A stretch of 64,000 bases of DNA. It comes from Phycisphaerales bacterium (GTDB lineage: Bacteria > Planctomycetota > Phycisphaerae > Phycisphaerales > SM1A02). The DNA lies in NCBI GenBank assembly GCA_022446905.1, contig JAKVBT010000006.1, positions 161,782 through 225,781 of the forward strand, given 5' to 3'. The stretch's first letter is position 1; each line of letters begins with the position of its first letter. Both the position numbers and the translations under genes were made by a program. Shown one piece after another: positions 21,761 through 30,184 of this stretch. Below the pieces are notes generated by a model. The model saw only the letters and a list, made by a program, of their open reading frames with translations. It had not been told where the DNA came from and made no database searches.

Positions 21761-22010
21761 ACCCGCATCATTCTGCGGGTTGATTGGGAGGGCGGTGCCC
21801 TCTGGAAGGGGTGATCGATCCGATGCCACTGCATCGGTGTCGTCGTCAAATTGGTCGGTGGCTGCCAGAGGCAGCTGGGGCTGAGGCCCGGCATCACGCC
21901 GGACAGGAGTCTCAGCGAGGCCGGGCGTCGTCGTCCTCTTCATTTGGCATGGTGGGGTCCTCCCGACGCGTTCCGGTCTTGATTGGTTGTGCGATCACCG
22001 TCGATCGCAC
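21761..22010 (-). promoter_or_regulatory. Stem-loop-rich 5' leader of fusA-ribD
   Basis: Six perfect stem-loops lie in the 323-base gap between the RNase HII-like gene and fusA. H1: 21761-21767 with 21774-21780 (7 pairs). H2: 21788-21793 with 21797-21802 (6). H3: 21820-21826 with 21831-21837 (7). H4: 21861-21866 with 21870-21875 (6). H5: 21888-21892 with 21898-21902 (5). H6: 21989-21996 with 22003-22010 (8). H5 can be enclosed by 21880-21885 pairing with 21911-21916. That state excludes pairing of 21886-21892 with 21920-21926. H6 sits at the expected 5' end of the transcript. Alternative structures around a short frame suggest attenuation; the function is inferred. Confidence 0.6.
21912..21950 (-). 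CDS. Putative 12-residue leader peptide upstream of fusA
   Basis: Short frame [12 protein letters not shown] with GGGAGG ending eight bases before its ATG, one of the better Shine-Dalgarno matches in the window. Five consecutive acidic residues occupy positions 4-8. Its stop codon lies within 21911-21916 and its middle covers 21920-21926, the two strands of competing helices, so ribosome position could choose between structures. Too short to be a functional protein by itself; expression is unproven. Confidence 0.4.
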   Translation of the reverse strand: MPNEEDDDARPR

Positions 22011-22019
22011 GAACGAGGA

Positions 22020-22048
22020 ATTGTATCTTGAGCCGCTTCGAGAACCAA
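22020..22048 (-). promoter_or_regulatory. Promoter for fusA-ribD
   Basis: On the minus strand TTGGTT (22048-22043), 17 bases, then TACAAT (22025-22020). Transcription would start near 22013, just after the RNase HII-like stop at 22066, giving a leader of about 270 bases. Confidence 0.55.
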
Positions 22049-22065
22049 GCGTGCTATCGGCAAAT

Positions 22066-23043
22066 TCAACAGGATCGCACCAGATCCTGGACGGTGATAC
22101 CAGTGGTTTCGATGACCGGTTCGATTTCTCGGAGGTATCGTCGGCCATCCTGAACGTATCCAGCGGTTGGGGCGAGGTCTGGAAGATGACTCATAAAGAA
22201 GCGGTTGAGGCGAAGCATGAGCAGTTCCCGTGCATACTTGGCGGTCATCGAGGCCAAGGCCACAGGCAGGTGCCGCTGGTCTGCTTGCGCCTCAAATCGA
22301 AGTTCCAGTGGCCCCCGACCCTGAAGCGAGAGGATGTAATGGCTGGCCTCAGGTGTTTCGGTCATCACCCGCCGATTGGCTGATGGCCATGCAATACCCA
22401 GATCCTCAAGATAGCGCATGCGTCCACCTTGACGGTCAATGGCCAGGATGAGTGGTCTTCCATCCGCACGAATCCAGCAGCGTTCGATCAGGGCCAAGAT
22501 CTGCTCCCAGTTGACGATGGCTTTGGATCCTGCGGTCTCCACTCGCTGGTTGAATTCTGCGGCTCCAATGGCGCGACCACCAACCCAGACACATCGCATC
22601 TGAGCATCGTCAAAACAACGACATAGGCGGTTGCGGTCAATGCGCAGTTGTTCAACAGTGCGGCCGAGCGGGAGATCGGTGGTCGAGTTGTACCACTGGC
22701 CGTGAATTGGCTCGATGCCCAGTGTGTCCAGTAGGTGCTGGTCATCAAGCGCATCAAGCCAGTGCCCGTTTTCTTCGATCGTTGATGCGAACGTCAGTAC
22801 CCCGCGTTCGAGCCAAGTCAGCGGATGAGCTTTGCCGTGTGATCCCTTGAGTTTCTTGGAGTCATTGACGGCGATGCGATCACGAGTGTCCCGGCGGCCT
22901 CTGACCACAACTCGATCCAAAGTCTGCCAGAGACATGGGAGGGCGCCATCAGCAAGATCGGGAATCTCAAAGACAGCAACACCAGCGCACAGGGGCCCAA
23001 ACATGGGTCCATAGCCGGCTTCGTCAATGCCTCCGTAGAGCAT
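22066..23043 (-). CDS. Divergent ribonuclease HII-like protein
   Basis: 325 residues. The N-terminus GIDEAGYGPMFGPLCAG (Asp7, Glu8) corresponds to the RNase HII active-site strand GxDExGRGP, VNDSKKLKG to the conserved DSKKL, LILAIDRQGG to a later catalytic Asp strand, and ASMTAKYAREL to the AS.xAKxxRD helix. The canonical GRG loop, which reads the RNA-DNA junction, is GYG here, and the protein is ~120 residues longer than typical RNase HII. It is probably a nuclease of this fold, but junction specificity may differ. It is third in mnmA-ggt-this gene, 17 bases after the transferase homologue. Confidence 0.72.
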   Translation of the reverse strand: MLYGGIDEAGYGPMFGPLCAGVAVFEIPDLADGALPCLWQTLDRVVVRGRRDTRDRIAVNDSKKLKGSHGKAHPLTWLERGVLTFASTIEENGHWLDALDDQHLLDTLGIEPIHGQWYNSTTDLPLGRTVEQLRIDRNRLCRCFDDAQMRCVWVGGRAIGAAEFNQRVETAGSKAIVNWEQILALIERCWIRADGRPLILAIDRQGGRMRYLEDLGIAWPSANRRVMTETPEASHYILSLQGRGPLELRFEAQADQRHLPVALASMTAKYARELLMLRLNRFFMSHLPDLAPTAGYVQDGRRYLREIEPVIETTGITVQDLVRSC

Positions 23044-23060
23044 GAACGGAATGGTATCGA

Positions 23061-24656
23061 TCAGCGTGTGACTGCTTGCCCATCACGGCGGCCATCACTG
23101 CCGCCGCACCAGTTGTCCCCAACACGCATCGCGATTTGTCCACCACCAAAGGACACATCGCGATGGGGGGCTACGACCACATCGTGGCCAATATTGCGAA
23201 GATAGGCGATGCTGTTTGCAGGAAGGTCCGGTTCAACGGTCACACGGCGGGGTCCTTCCACTCGCCATCGCGGGGCATCGAGGGCTGCTTGTGGGTCCCA
23301 CCCGTGCGACACGATGCGACAGAGCACCTGTAAGTGCCCCTGAGGTTGCATGGGCCCACCCATCACACCAAAGGCCATGTGTGGCGCGCCGTCCTTGGTG
23401 GTGAAACCGGGAATGATGGTGTGATAGGGACGCTTGCCACCGTCGATGTCGTTGGGGTGGCCTGGCTGGTTGGCAAAGCCTGCCCCCCGATTCTGCATGG
23501 CGATGCCGGTGCCTGGAATAACTACACCACTGCCAAAGCCCTCATAGTTGGATTGGATCAAGGACACGGCGCGGCCCTGGTCATCACCGACGCACAGATA
23601 CACGGTGCTGCTCCATGCTGGTACTGACACATCCTCTGTGCTCACGGAATCTGCAGAGATAGCATTAGCCAATGCATCGAGTCGGGCTGGATCGAGGCAC
23701 TGGGCCAGCAGTTCGTCAATGTGGTCTGGATCGGCCACATGCGCATCCGCATGAGCGAATCCAATCTTCATTGCTTCGATCTGGAGGTGCAGCAATGTGG
23801 GGTCATCTGCATCTAACTGGTCTGGGCAGAGTCGATTCAGCACCCCGGCTGCAATCAAGGCCGCCAGACCTTGGCCGTTGGGCGGTAGTTCGTGCAGAAG
23901 GACATCCCCATAGGGCACTGACCAAGGTTCAACGTCTAAGGTCTGATGTCCTTCTAAGTCGGATTTCTGCAGTGCGGCTCCATGTCGCTTCGCATCGGCG
24001 GCGATCGCATCGGCAAGTGCGCCGCTGTAGAAGGCAGCACCCTCTGTTTCGGCAATCAACTGCAGCGTGTTGGCGTGATCCGGCAGGCGCCACGTTTCCC
24101 CGATCTCTGGTGTTCGACCATGGTCGGTAAACGTGTCTTGCCACGCTTGGTAGCCCTTATAGCGGTCTGCTGCGCGTTTCCAACCAGCAGCACATTGGGG
24201 TGATACAGCGAACCCCTCACGGGCAAGATCAATGGCAGGTTGAAGGAGGGATGGCAGTGGCATGGTGCCATGTGCTCGCCAAAGATCCATCCATGCGGAA
24301 ACACAACCGGGCACCGTGACCGAGGGCCAGCCAAGTCGCGGCATCCCCTGAGCCCGTATCTGGTCGACCGGGAGGGCAACTGGGGATTTGCCAGAGGCAT
24401 TCAGTCCATGGAGACGATGGCCATCCCAGGTGATGGCGAAGGCATCGCTTCCCAAACCGTTGGCAGTGGGCTCGGCCACTGTCAAGGCGGCGGCTGTAGC
24501 GATGGCAGCATCGACCGCTGTCCCCCCAAGGCCCAAAATGTCCAAACCAACCTGTGCAGCCAGCGGCTGACTGGTGGCGACTACCTGACGCCCAATCATG
24601 GGCATACGGGCGGCTGGTCGGGCGCCTGCTGGCAAGCTGTGTGACCAATCAATCAT
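23061..24656 (-). CDS. Gamma-glutamyltransferase family Ntn-hydrolase
   Basis: 531 residues of the self-cleaving Ntn-hydrolase family that includes gamma-glutamyltranspeptidase and YwrD/oxamate amidohydrolase-type enzymes. Motifs are GGTAVDAAIATAAALTVAEP, LPPNGQGLAALIAAG, and the processing site SSTVYLCVGDDQGRAVSLIQSN followed by FGSGVVIPGTGIAMQNRG. Thr351 would be the new N-terminal nucleophile after cleavage. There is no signal peptide, so it is probably cytosolic and more like YwrD than secreted GGT. It starts in a four-base overlap with mnmA and precedes the RNase HII-like gene. Confidence 0.85.
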   Translation of the reverse strand: MIDWSHSLPAGARPAARMPMIGRQVVATSQPLAAQVGLDILGLGGTAVDAAIATAAALTVAEPTANGLGSDAFAITWDGHRLHGLNASGKSPVALPVDQIRAQGMPRLGWPSVTVPGCVSAWMDLWRAHGTMPLPSLLQPAIDLAREGFAVSPQCAAGWKRAADRYKGYQAWQDTFTDHGRTPEIGETWRLPDHANTLQLIAETEGAAFYSGALADAIAADAKRHGAALQKSDLEGHQTLDVEPWSVPYGDVLLHELPPNGQGLAALIAAGVLNRLCPDQLDADDPTLLHLQIEAMKIGFAHADAHVADPDHIDELLAQCLDPARLDALANAISADSVSTEDVSVPAWSSTVYLCVGDDQGRAVSLIQSNYEGFGSGVVIPGTGIAMQNRGAGFANQPGHPNDIDGGKRPYHTIIPGFTTKDGAPHMAFGVMGGPMQPQGHLQVLCRIVSHGWDPQAALDAPRWRVEGPRRVTVEPDLPANSIAYLRNIGHDVVVAPHRDVSFGGGQIAMRVGDNWCGGSDGRRDGQAVTR

Positions 24657-25768
24657 GTTGCTCTGGTGACCTGATCAATCCACCCGCCACAGATCACAGC
24701 ATTTTGGTCGTAACAGACAACTGCTTGGCCTGGTGCAGCGGCTTCCTGTGGGGTGGTGAATTCAACCTCAATGAGGTTCCCATCAGCACGAACCCGCGCA
24801 GGCATTGGATCACCATGTGCTCGAATCTGGGCATGGCAAGAGATCCAGGCATCCGAGGCATCAACATGCCAACTGACTTGGTTGGCACGGCAAGATGCTG
24901 CCATCAGTTGTGATTTATCGCCGACCACCACGGTGTTGTCGTGTGCGTTCTTATCTATGACATACAGCGGGATTCCCACAGCTACCCCGAGGCCACGGCG
25001 TTGGCCAATCGTGAAGTGTTGATGTCCCTGGTGGGTTCCAAGTTCACGCCCACTGGTATCCATCATCTGTCCTTGGTCAAACTGCTGCTCGTCGCGTCGT
25101 CGAAGCAGCCCAGCATAATCATCATCATGCACAAAGCAGATTTCCTGAGAGTCCGGTTTGGAATGTACGCCAAGCCCGAGCGCCTTAGCTCGTTCTCGCA
25201 CTTCTGCTTTGGTGAGCGATCCAACTGGCAAGAGCATGTCGTCCAGTCGGCGAGGTCGCTCGCCTGGAATACCGGCGGCTCCAAAGAGCACATACGACTG
25301 ATCTTTTCCCATATCGACGCCACGTCGCAATCGTGCTTGGCCGCTTGTGCGGTCAATTTGTGCATAGTGTCCACTCGCGACCCATTTCGCGCCGATGCCT
25401 TCAGCGTATTCATGCAAGCGGCCAAACTTGAGCCAGTCATTGCACCGCACGCATGGATTGGGCGTGCGACCAGCGTGATACTCCGACTCGAAGTAGTTGA
25501 TGATGCGATCAAAGGCATCACTGAAGTTCAGTGAGTAGAAGGGGATACCGAGATGATCGGCAACCCGCCGAGCATCGTGGGCATCATTGATCGAGCAGCA
25601 TCCCTTGTGTCCAAGGGTGGTTCCGGCGACTTCTTCGCCAGGAGAACCAAGCCGCATGAAACATCCCACAACATCAAAGCCCTGCTCTTTGAGCATGGCA
25701 GCGGCTACGCTGGAGTCCACGCCACCAGACATGGCCACGAGCACTCGATCACCGGGGGTTGGTTCCAT
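24653..25768 (-). CDS. mnmA: tRNA-specific 2-thiouridylase
   Basis: Thiolates U34 of Lys/Glu/Gln tRNAs. 371 residues with the PP-loop SGGVDSS (14-20), NPCVRCN carrying the catalytic Cys109, KDQSYVL, and QEICFV with the second catalytic Cys. E. coli MnmA has DxxC where this protein has CxxC (Cys106, Cys109). TATGAT lies eight bases before the ATG and there is no Shine-Dalgarno sequence, consistent with a leaderless transcript. Divergent from fbaB; followed by the transferase homologue in a four-base overlap. Confidence 0.95.
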   Translation of the reverse strand: MEPTPGDRVLVAMSGGVDSSVAAAMLKEQGFDVVGCFMRLGSPGEEVAGTTLGHKGCCSINDAHDARRVADHLGIPFYSLNFSDAFDRIINYFESEYHAGRTPNPCVRCNDWLKFGRLHEYAEGIGAKWVASGHYAQIDRTSGQARLRRGVDMGKDQSYVLFGAAGIPGERPRRLDDMLLPVGSLTKAEVRERAKALGLGVHSKPDSQEICFVHDDDYAGLLRRRDEQQFDQGQMMDTSGRELGTHQGHQHFTIGQRRGLGVAVGIPLYVIDKNAHDNTVVVGDKSQLMAASCRANQVSWHVDASDAWISCHAQIRAHGDPMPARVRADGNLIEVEFTTPQEAAAPGQAVVCYDQNAVICGGWIDQVTRAT

Positions 25769-25776
25769 AACCGACG

Positions 25777-25782
25777 ATCATA
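25777..25782 (-). promoter_or_regulatory. Putative -10 box for leaderless mnmA mRNA
   Basis: TATGAT on the minus strand (five of six consensus bases), eight bases before the mnmA ATG at 25768. No room for a ribosome binding site in the resulting transcript. Confidence 0.5.
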
Positions 25783-25814
25783 GGTGGTGGGCACGGTCTG
25801 ATAGAATCTTCTTC

Positions 25815-25820
25815 AGGAGG
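25815..25820 (+). promoter_or_regulatory. Shine-Dalgarno site of fbaB
   Basis: AGGAGG nine bases before the ATG at 25830. It settles the start: the frame is open far upstream (to 25587) across antisense mnmA sequence. Confidence 0.75.
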
Positions 25821-25829
25821 TTGCTGCCA

Positions 25830-26900
25830 ATGACCACTGCGACTGCCAATATCACCGATCTGCTTGGCTCTGAAGCCGATGATCTGCTCGGACACGAATG
25901 TGTGCTGCCAGCGAGCATGCTGCATCTGCCAGGGGGCGACTTCGTCGACCGCATCGTGACCGACACTGACCGCTCCCCACAGGTACTGCGATCCATGCAG
26001 GCCTTGTACGGGCACGGACGTCTTGGGGGGAGCGGCTACCTCTCCATTCTTCCGGTGGATCAGGGCATTGAGCATTCTGCCGCAGCGTCCTTTACGCCCA
26101 ACCCGATCTACTTCGATCCCGCCAAGATCGTGGAGTTGGCTATTGAAGGTGGCTGCAATGCAGTGGCCAGTACCTATGGGGTTCTTGGCGCGGTGGCGCG
26201 CAAGTATGCCCACCGGATTCCGTTCATTGTCAAAATCAACCACAACGAATTGCTCACCAGCCCAAACCAATTCGATCAAGTCATGTTTGGCACCATCGAT
26301 GAGGCATGGAACATGGGGGCTGTGGCGGTCGGGGCGACGATCTACTTTGGTAGTGAAGAGTCGCGGCGCCAGATCGTCGAAGTGGCAGAGGCATTCAACT
26401 ACGCGCATGAGCGTGGACTTGCCACCGTGTTGTGGTGCTATCTTCGTAACAGTGATTTTAAAGTTGATGGCACCGACTATCACGCTGCTGCGGACCTCAC
26501 CGCTCAGGCCAACCACCTTGGCGTCACGATTCAGGCTGACATCATCAAACAGAAGCAGCCCACCAACAATCGTGGTTATGTGGCGATGAATACGAACAAC
26601 TCATTCGGCAAGTACGACAAGTCGATGTACGACTCTCTGTGCACGGATCACCCCATAGATTTGTGCCGTTGGCAGGTCGCTAATTGCTACATGGGCCGTA
26701 GTGGCCTGATCAACTCCGGTGGCGCCAGCGGCGACAACGATCTTGCTCAGGCGGTGCGTACGGCGGTGATCAACAAACGTGCCGGTGGCTGTGGACTCAT
26801 CTCCGGGCGCAAGGCCTTTCAGCGACCGATGGCTGAGGGCGTGCAATTGCTCAATGCCATTCAGAACGTGTTCCTTGACGACACGGTCACGATTGCCTGA
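25830..26900 (+). CDS. fbaB: Class I fructose-bisphosphate aldolase (DhnA/FbaB type)
   Basis: Cleaves fructose-1,6-bisphosphate to triose phosphates through a Schiff base. 356 residues, close to E. coli FbaB. Recognisable blocks are [62 protein letters not shown] and the C-terminal [19 protein letters not shown] did not assign the Schiff-base lysine. It is transcribed alone, convergent with the P-type ATPase (nine bases between stops), with GCCGCC-TGA-GGCGGC at 26913-26927 just after its stop. Confidence 0.93.
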   Translation: MTTATANITDLLGSEADDLLGHECVLPASMLHLPGGDFVDRIVTDTDRSPQVLRSMQALYGHGRLGGSGYLSILPVDQGIEHSAAASFTPNPIYFDPAKIVELAIEGGCNAVASTYGVLGAVARKYAHRIPFIVKINHNELLTSPNQFDQVMFGTIDEAWNMGAVAVGATIYFGSEESRRQIVEVAEAFNYAHERGLATVLWCYLRNSDFKVDGTDYHAAADLTAQANHLGVTIQADIIKQKQPTNNRGYVAMNTNNSFGKYDKSMYDSLCTDHPIDLCRWQVANCYMGRSGLINSGGASGDNDLAQAVRTAVINKRAGGCGLISGRKAFQRPMAEGVQLLNAIQNVFLDDTVTIA

Positions 26901-26909
26901 TCAATTCCC

Positions 26910-28967
26910 TCAGCCGCCTGAGGCGGCAATTCGAGCGCGGCGGGCTTCACTAGCTTGAGCGCGGCGTTCCTGCGCCTGCTGACGAGCGGCGCGGCTCTGT
27001 TCCGCTTCGCTGTATTCCTCACCAAACCGCACCAGTCGCAAGCTGTTGGCGATCACGACTACGTATCCCAAGGCGTAGTAGAAGGGCGCCATCCAGAGAG
27101 TCAAGAGTGTGCCGGTGGCAGCCAGTGCTAGGCCAACCGCAGCAAGCAGCAGCGACATGCCGATGTTTTGGCTAATCACGTTTCGCGCCCTGCGAGCGAG
27201 TGAAAGTAGGAAGGGAATATGCCGCAGATCATCGTTCATCAGCGCAACACCAGCGGAGTTTGTAGCGATGTCTGATCCACTAAGCCCCATGGCCACACCG
27301 ACGTCAGCAGTGGCAAGCATCGGTCCATCATTGATGCCGTCGCCGACCACCATGGTGCGGTGGCCACGGGACATGAGGTGCTTGAGTTCCTCATGTTTTT
27401 CTTCTGGCAGGCACTCTGCTTCCACACTGTCGACACCGATGGTTTCAGCGACACGTGTCGCCACGGCCAGTCGGTCGCCCGTGAACATTGCAACGCGGCG
27501 ACAGCCGAGTTCTCGGAGTTCTGCGATGGCTTCCTGAGCATTGCTTCGCAGTGCATCTTCAAGTCCCACCGCGCCGAGATAAGTGTCGCCACGCATGACA
27601 TGCACGCTTGACATGCCGTCGATCTTTGCCTCGACCTCTTGCAAGGCTGTGGCGATGCTAGGCTCGAGTTCAAGAAGCCAGGCTGCGCGTCCAGCACGTA
27701 ATTGGTGTCCATCGGCAGCGCCGACGACGCCTCGGCCATGGAGTTCTTCGTACCCGGTAATGGATGCTGGCTCGATGCGAGCGCGTTCTGCGGTCTCAAG
27801 GATGGCTCTGGCCAGTGGGTGGTTGGAGTGCTGCTCGGCGTCGGCAGCAGCTTGCAGCAGGTCAACACCTTCAATGTCGCCAGCGGGTGCCAGTCGAGAT
27901 ACAGCAAAGTTGCCTGTGGTCAGCGTGCCGGTCTTATCCATGACAACGGTATCGATATCTGCAGCAGCTTCGAGTGTTCTGGTCTGCTTGATCATGATGC
28001 CCAGTCGGGCAGCTGCAGCAAAGGCAGCAACCATCGCCGTTGGGTGCGAGATCAGCAGGCCACCAGGGCAGGTCACTACAAGCACCGTGATGGCTCGGAT
28101 GGAGGCCTGCGCGCGGACGACTTCATCGCCACTGCGGGTTGCGAAGAACCACACCAATGCTGCCACCATGATGACAACCCAAAAGTAGTAGCCCGCAAGT
28201 TGTTCAATGACTTCCTGGCGTCTCGTTTTGCTCGACTCTGCTTCGCGGATCAGTTCTTCGACTTTGCCAATGGTGGTATCACCCGCGATGGCTGTGACTT
28301 CGATGTCGATCTGTCCAGTGAGGTTGGTGGTACCTGCGTAGACCGAAGCGCCAGTAGCAGCTTCGATGGGAACAGCTTCACCGGTGAGCGATGCTTGGTT
28401 GATGTCTGATTCACCAGCGATGATGCGTCCATCCACTGGAAGGTTTTCGCCGGGCCGGACGCGGACGGTGTCACCAAGTTGCAGTTGTGCCAGGCCAACG
28501 GTTGATTCACCGCCGTCAGCGGCTACACGCCGAGCAGTATCGGGCGTAAGGTGGACCAGATCACGGATGGCGCGCTGCGCGCCCCATGCAGTACGGCTCA
28601 GGACCAGATTGGCAGTCCAAAGAAAGAGCGCAAGGAAGCCAGCGGCCAGATACATCTCGGATGACATGGCAGCCAGTACAGCGAGACTGGCCAGGGCGTC
28701 GCCACTGGGACGTCCCATCCCAATCTCGCGCCAGGCGCCGGCAAGCAATGGGATGACGAGGGTCACACCACCGAGGAAGGCGGGGATTTGGGCAATCTGC
28801 GCATCTAGGCCAAGAAGACCCCCAATCCATGCAGTAGCAAGCAGCACGCCACCACTCAATGCAATGAGCAACCGGCGTTCGAGTCCGGCAGCACTGCGAA
28901 GATCATCGTTTCCTAGGGCGGGCGGAGCATCCCCAAGGGCGGGGGCGGTAGCCTCGATCTCACTCAT
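26910..28967 (-). CDS. Heavy-metal P1B-type ATPase with atypical CPG membrane motif
   Basis: 685-residue transition-metal pump. TGEAVP, phosphorylation site DKTGTLT (Asp344), HSNHPLA (the P1B HP motif) and GDGIND are intact. The membrane metal motif, usually CPC, SPC, TPC or CPH, is TCPGG (Cys300-Pro301-Gly302), and no N-terminal HMA domain is present. The C-terminus is an Arg/Ala/Gln-rich tail. The ATG at 28967 is favoured over 28979 because GGAG precedes it by six bases. TATACT at 29029-29034 and an inverted repeat at 28995-29018 lie upstream. The metal cannot be assigned. Confidence 0.88.
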   Translation of the reverse strand: MSEIEATAPALGDAPPALGNDDLRSAAGLERRLLIALSGGVLLATAWIGGLLGLDAQIAQIPAFLGGVTLVIPLLAGAWREIGMGRPSGDALASLAVLAAMSSEMYLAAGFLALFLWTANLVLSRTAWGAQRAIRDLVHLTPDTARRVAADGGESTVGLAQLQLGDTVRVRPGENLPVDGRIIAGESDINQASLTGEAVPIEAATGASVYAGTTNLTGQIDIEVTAIAGDTTIGKVEELIREAESSKTRRQEVIEQLAGYYFWVVIMVAALVWFFATRSGDEVVRAQASIRAITVLVVTCPGGLLISHPTAMVAAFAAAARLGIMIKQTRTLEAAADIDTVVMDKTGTLTTGNFAVSRLAPAGDIEGVDLLQAAADAEQHSNHPLARAILETAERARIEPASITGYEELHGRGVVGAADGHQLRAGRAAWLLELEPSIATALQEVEAKIDGMSSVHVMRGDTYLGAVGLEDALRSNAQEAIAELRELGCRRVAMFTGDRLAVATRVAETIGVDSVEAECLPEEKHEELKHLMSRGHRTMVVGDGINDGPMLATADVGVAMGLSGSDIATNSAGVALMNDDLRHIPFLLSLARRARNVISQNIGMSLLLAAVGLALAATGTLLTLWMAPFYYALGYVVVIANSLRLVRFGEEYSEAEQSRAARQQAQERRAQASEARRARIAASGG
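26913..26927. terminator. Candidate stem-loop between fbaB and the P-type ATPase
   Basis: GCCGCC-TGA-GGCGGC, a perfect six-base stem, starts 13 bases after the fbaB stop and lies within the last codons of the convergent ATPase gene. It lacks a U-tract, so intrinsic termination is doubtful. Confidence 0.3.
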
Positions 28968-28994
28968 CTCAGACTCCATCGTTGGTCGGCCTTG

Positions 28995-29018
28995 TCAGGA
29001 CGCATAGAGGCATCCTGA
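28995..29018 (-). promoter_or_regulatory. Operator-like inverted repeat upstream of the P1B ATPase
   Basis: TCAGGA at 28995-29000 and TCCTGA at 29013-29018, with two further pairs inside after one mismatch. It begins about four bases after the start expected from the TATACT box, where a repressor would block transcription. No metalloregulator gene is adjacent. Confidence 0.4.
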
Positions 29019-29028
29019 TGGGGTGAGA

Positions 29029-29034
29029 AGTATA
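29029..29034 (-). promoter_or_regulatory. Putative -10 box of the P1B ATPase gene
   Basis: TATACT on the minus strand in an AT-rich patch of an otherwise GC-rich gap. No good -35 hexamer was found 16-18 bases upstream. Confidence 0.4.
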
Positions 29035-29173
29035 AAGCCAGATCGGGTTCTTCCCACACCATGACGCCATGAGTTCGCTACGCCAGTTGCCCTGCTGGGG
29101 TTCACACCGGAGAATCATCCGGGCGGGTACCCTCCATTGACGCCTGTAGAGGGCATCTAGGAGGTTTGTCAGC

Positions 29174-30184
29174 GTGTCAGAGAAGGTGACCATCATTGGA
29201 GATGGGCAGATGGGCTTGGTTCTTGCCGATGCATTGGCATGGGCGGGGGTGCCAACCACGGTCTGGGGTCCATTTCCTGAGGTAGTTGGTCATCTGGCAA
29301 CGCACCGTGAGAATCCAGGGCGGTTCCCGGGATACCGACTTCCAGATTCAGTCCATGTGGAGGTTGATCCACCACTGGCCTTGGATGGCGCGATGCTCGC
29401 CATCAACGCAATTCCGAGTCAATTTGTGCGGCCTGTCTGGACCAATTTGGCATCTCATGTGCCAAATGGTTGTCCGATCATCAGCGTCGCCAAGGGTGTC
29501 GAGAATGACACATTGTTGCGACCCACCGAAGTTCTTTCCGCATGTGTCCCAAGTGCTGGCGCAACTGGTGTGTTGTCTGGGCCCTCGATTGCGCGCGAAC
29601 TGGCGGATCACTTGCCGGCCGTACTGGTGTCGGCTTCTAGTGACGAGGCGGTGGCCAACACGGTGCGATCGCTTTTTGATGTGCCTTGGCTGCGCGTCTA
29701 CACCTCCACAGATGTGCTTGGAGTTGAACTGGCCGGCGCATGCAAAAACGTGATCGCGCTAGCAGCGGGGATCTGTGATGGACTCGAACTGGGTGACAAT
29801 GCCAAGTCAGCTGTGTTGGCTCGTGGTTTGGCGGAGATCACGCGTCTTGGACTGGCGATGGGTGCGCATGCGTCCACCTTTGCAGGGGTGGCGGGCGTTG
29901 GTGATTTAGCGACGACATGCTTTAGCCCACATGGGCGCAATCGATCATGTGGTGAAGCGCTCGGGCGTGGGGAATCGCTTGAAGGGTATGAAGCCCGCGT
30001 TCACTCTGTGGTGGAAGGTGTGGCGACGACCCGCAGCGTGATGGCACTAGCGGCGCAATGGGAGGTCGACATGCCGATCGCCCAAGTGCTGCATGAGATT
30101 CTTTTTGAAGGGCGGTCTCCAGCCAGCGGGGTGGAGTCGTTGATGTCGCGGGAATCAGGACGAGAATCGAATCAGGCCTCTTGA
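29174..30184 (+). CDS. gpsA: Glycerol-3-phosphate dehydrogenase [NAD(P)+]
   Basis: Reduces dihydroxyacetone phosphate to sn-glycerol-3-phosphate for phospholipid synthesis. 336 residues with N-terminal Rossmann motif IIGDGQMG, the SVAKGVEN and LSGPSIARE blocks, and the helical domain with ACKNVIALAAGICDGLELGDNAKSA containing the catalytic lysine. The start is GTG at 29174, with AGGAGG nine bases upstream (29159-29164). The 3' end overlaps convergent ptsH by 13 bases. Confidence 0.95.
   Translation: MSEKVTIIGDGQMGLVLADALAWAGVPTTVWGPFPEVVGHLATHRENPGRFPGYRLPDSVHVEVDPPLALDGAMLAINAIPSQFVRPVWTNLASHVPNGCPIISVAKGVENDTLLRPTEVLSACVPSAGATGVLSGPSIARELADHLPAVLVSASSDEAVANTVRSLFDVPWLRVYTSTDVLGVELAGACKNVIALAAGICDGLELGDNAKSAVLARGLAEITRLGLAMGAHASTFAGVAGVGDLATTCFSPHGRNRSCGEALGRGESLEGYEARVHSVVEGVATTRSVMALAAQWEVDMPIAQVLHEILFEGRSPASGVESLMSRESGRESNQAS

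Noticed and set aside
21743..21943. Possible 67-residue N-terminal extension of EF-G
   Set aside because: The frame is open, but the peptide is low-complexity, unlike any EF-G, has no Shine-Dalgarno site at suitable distance, and coincides with five stem-loops.
25749..26516. Open frame of 255 codons on the minus strand
   Set aside because: Antisense to fbaB and without any family resemblance.
29125..29132. GGGTACCC palindrome upstream of gpsA
   Set aside because: An eight-base palindrome alone is expected by chance and has no supporting context.
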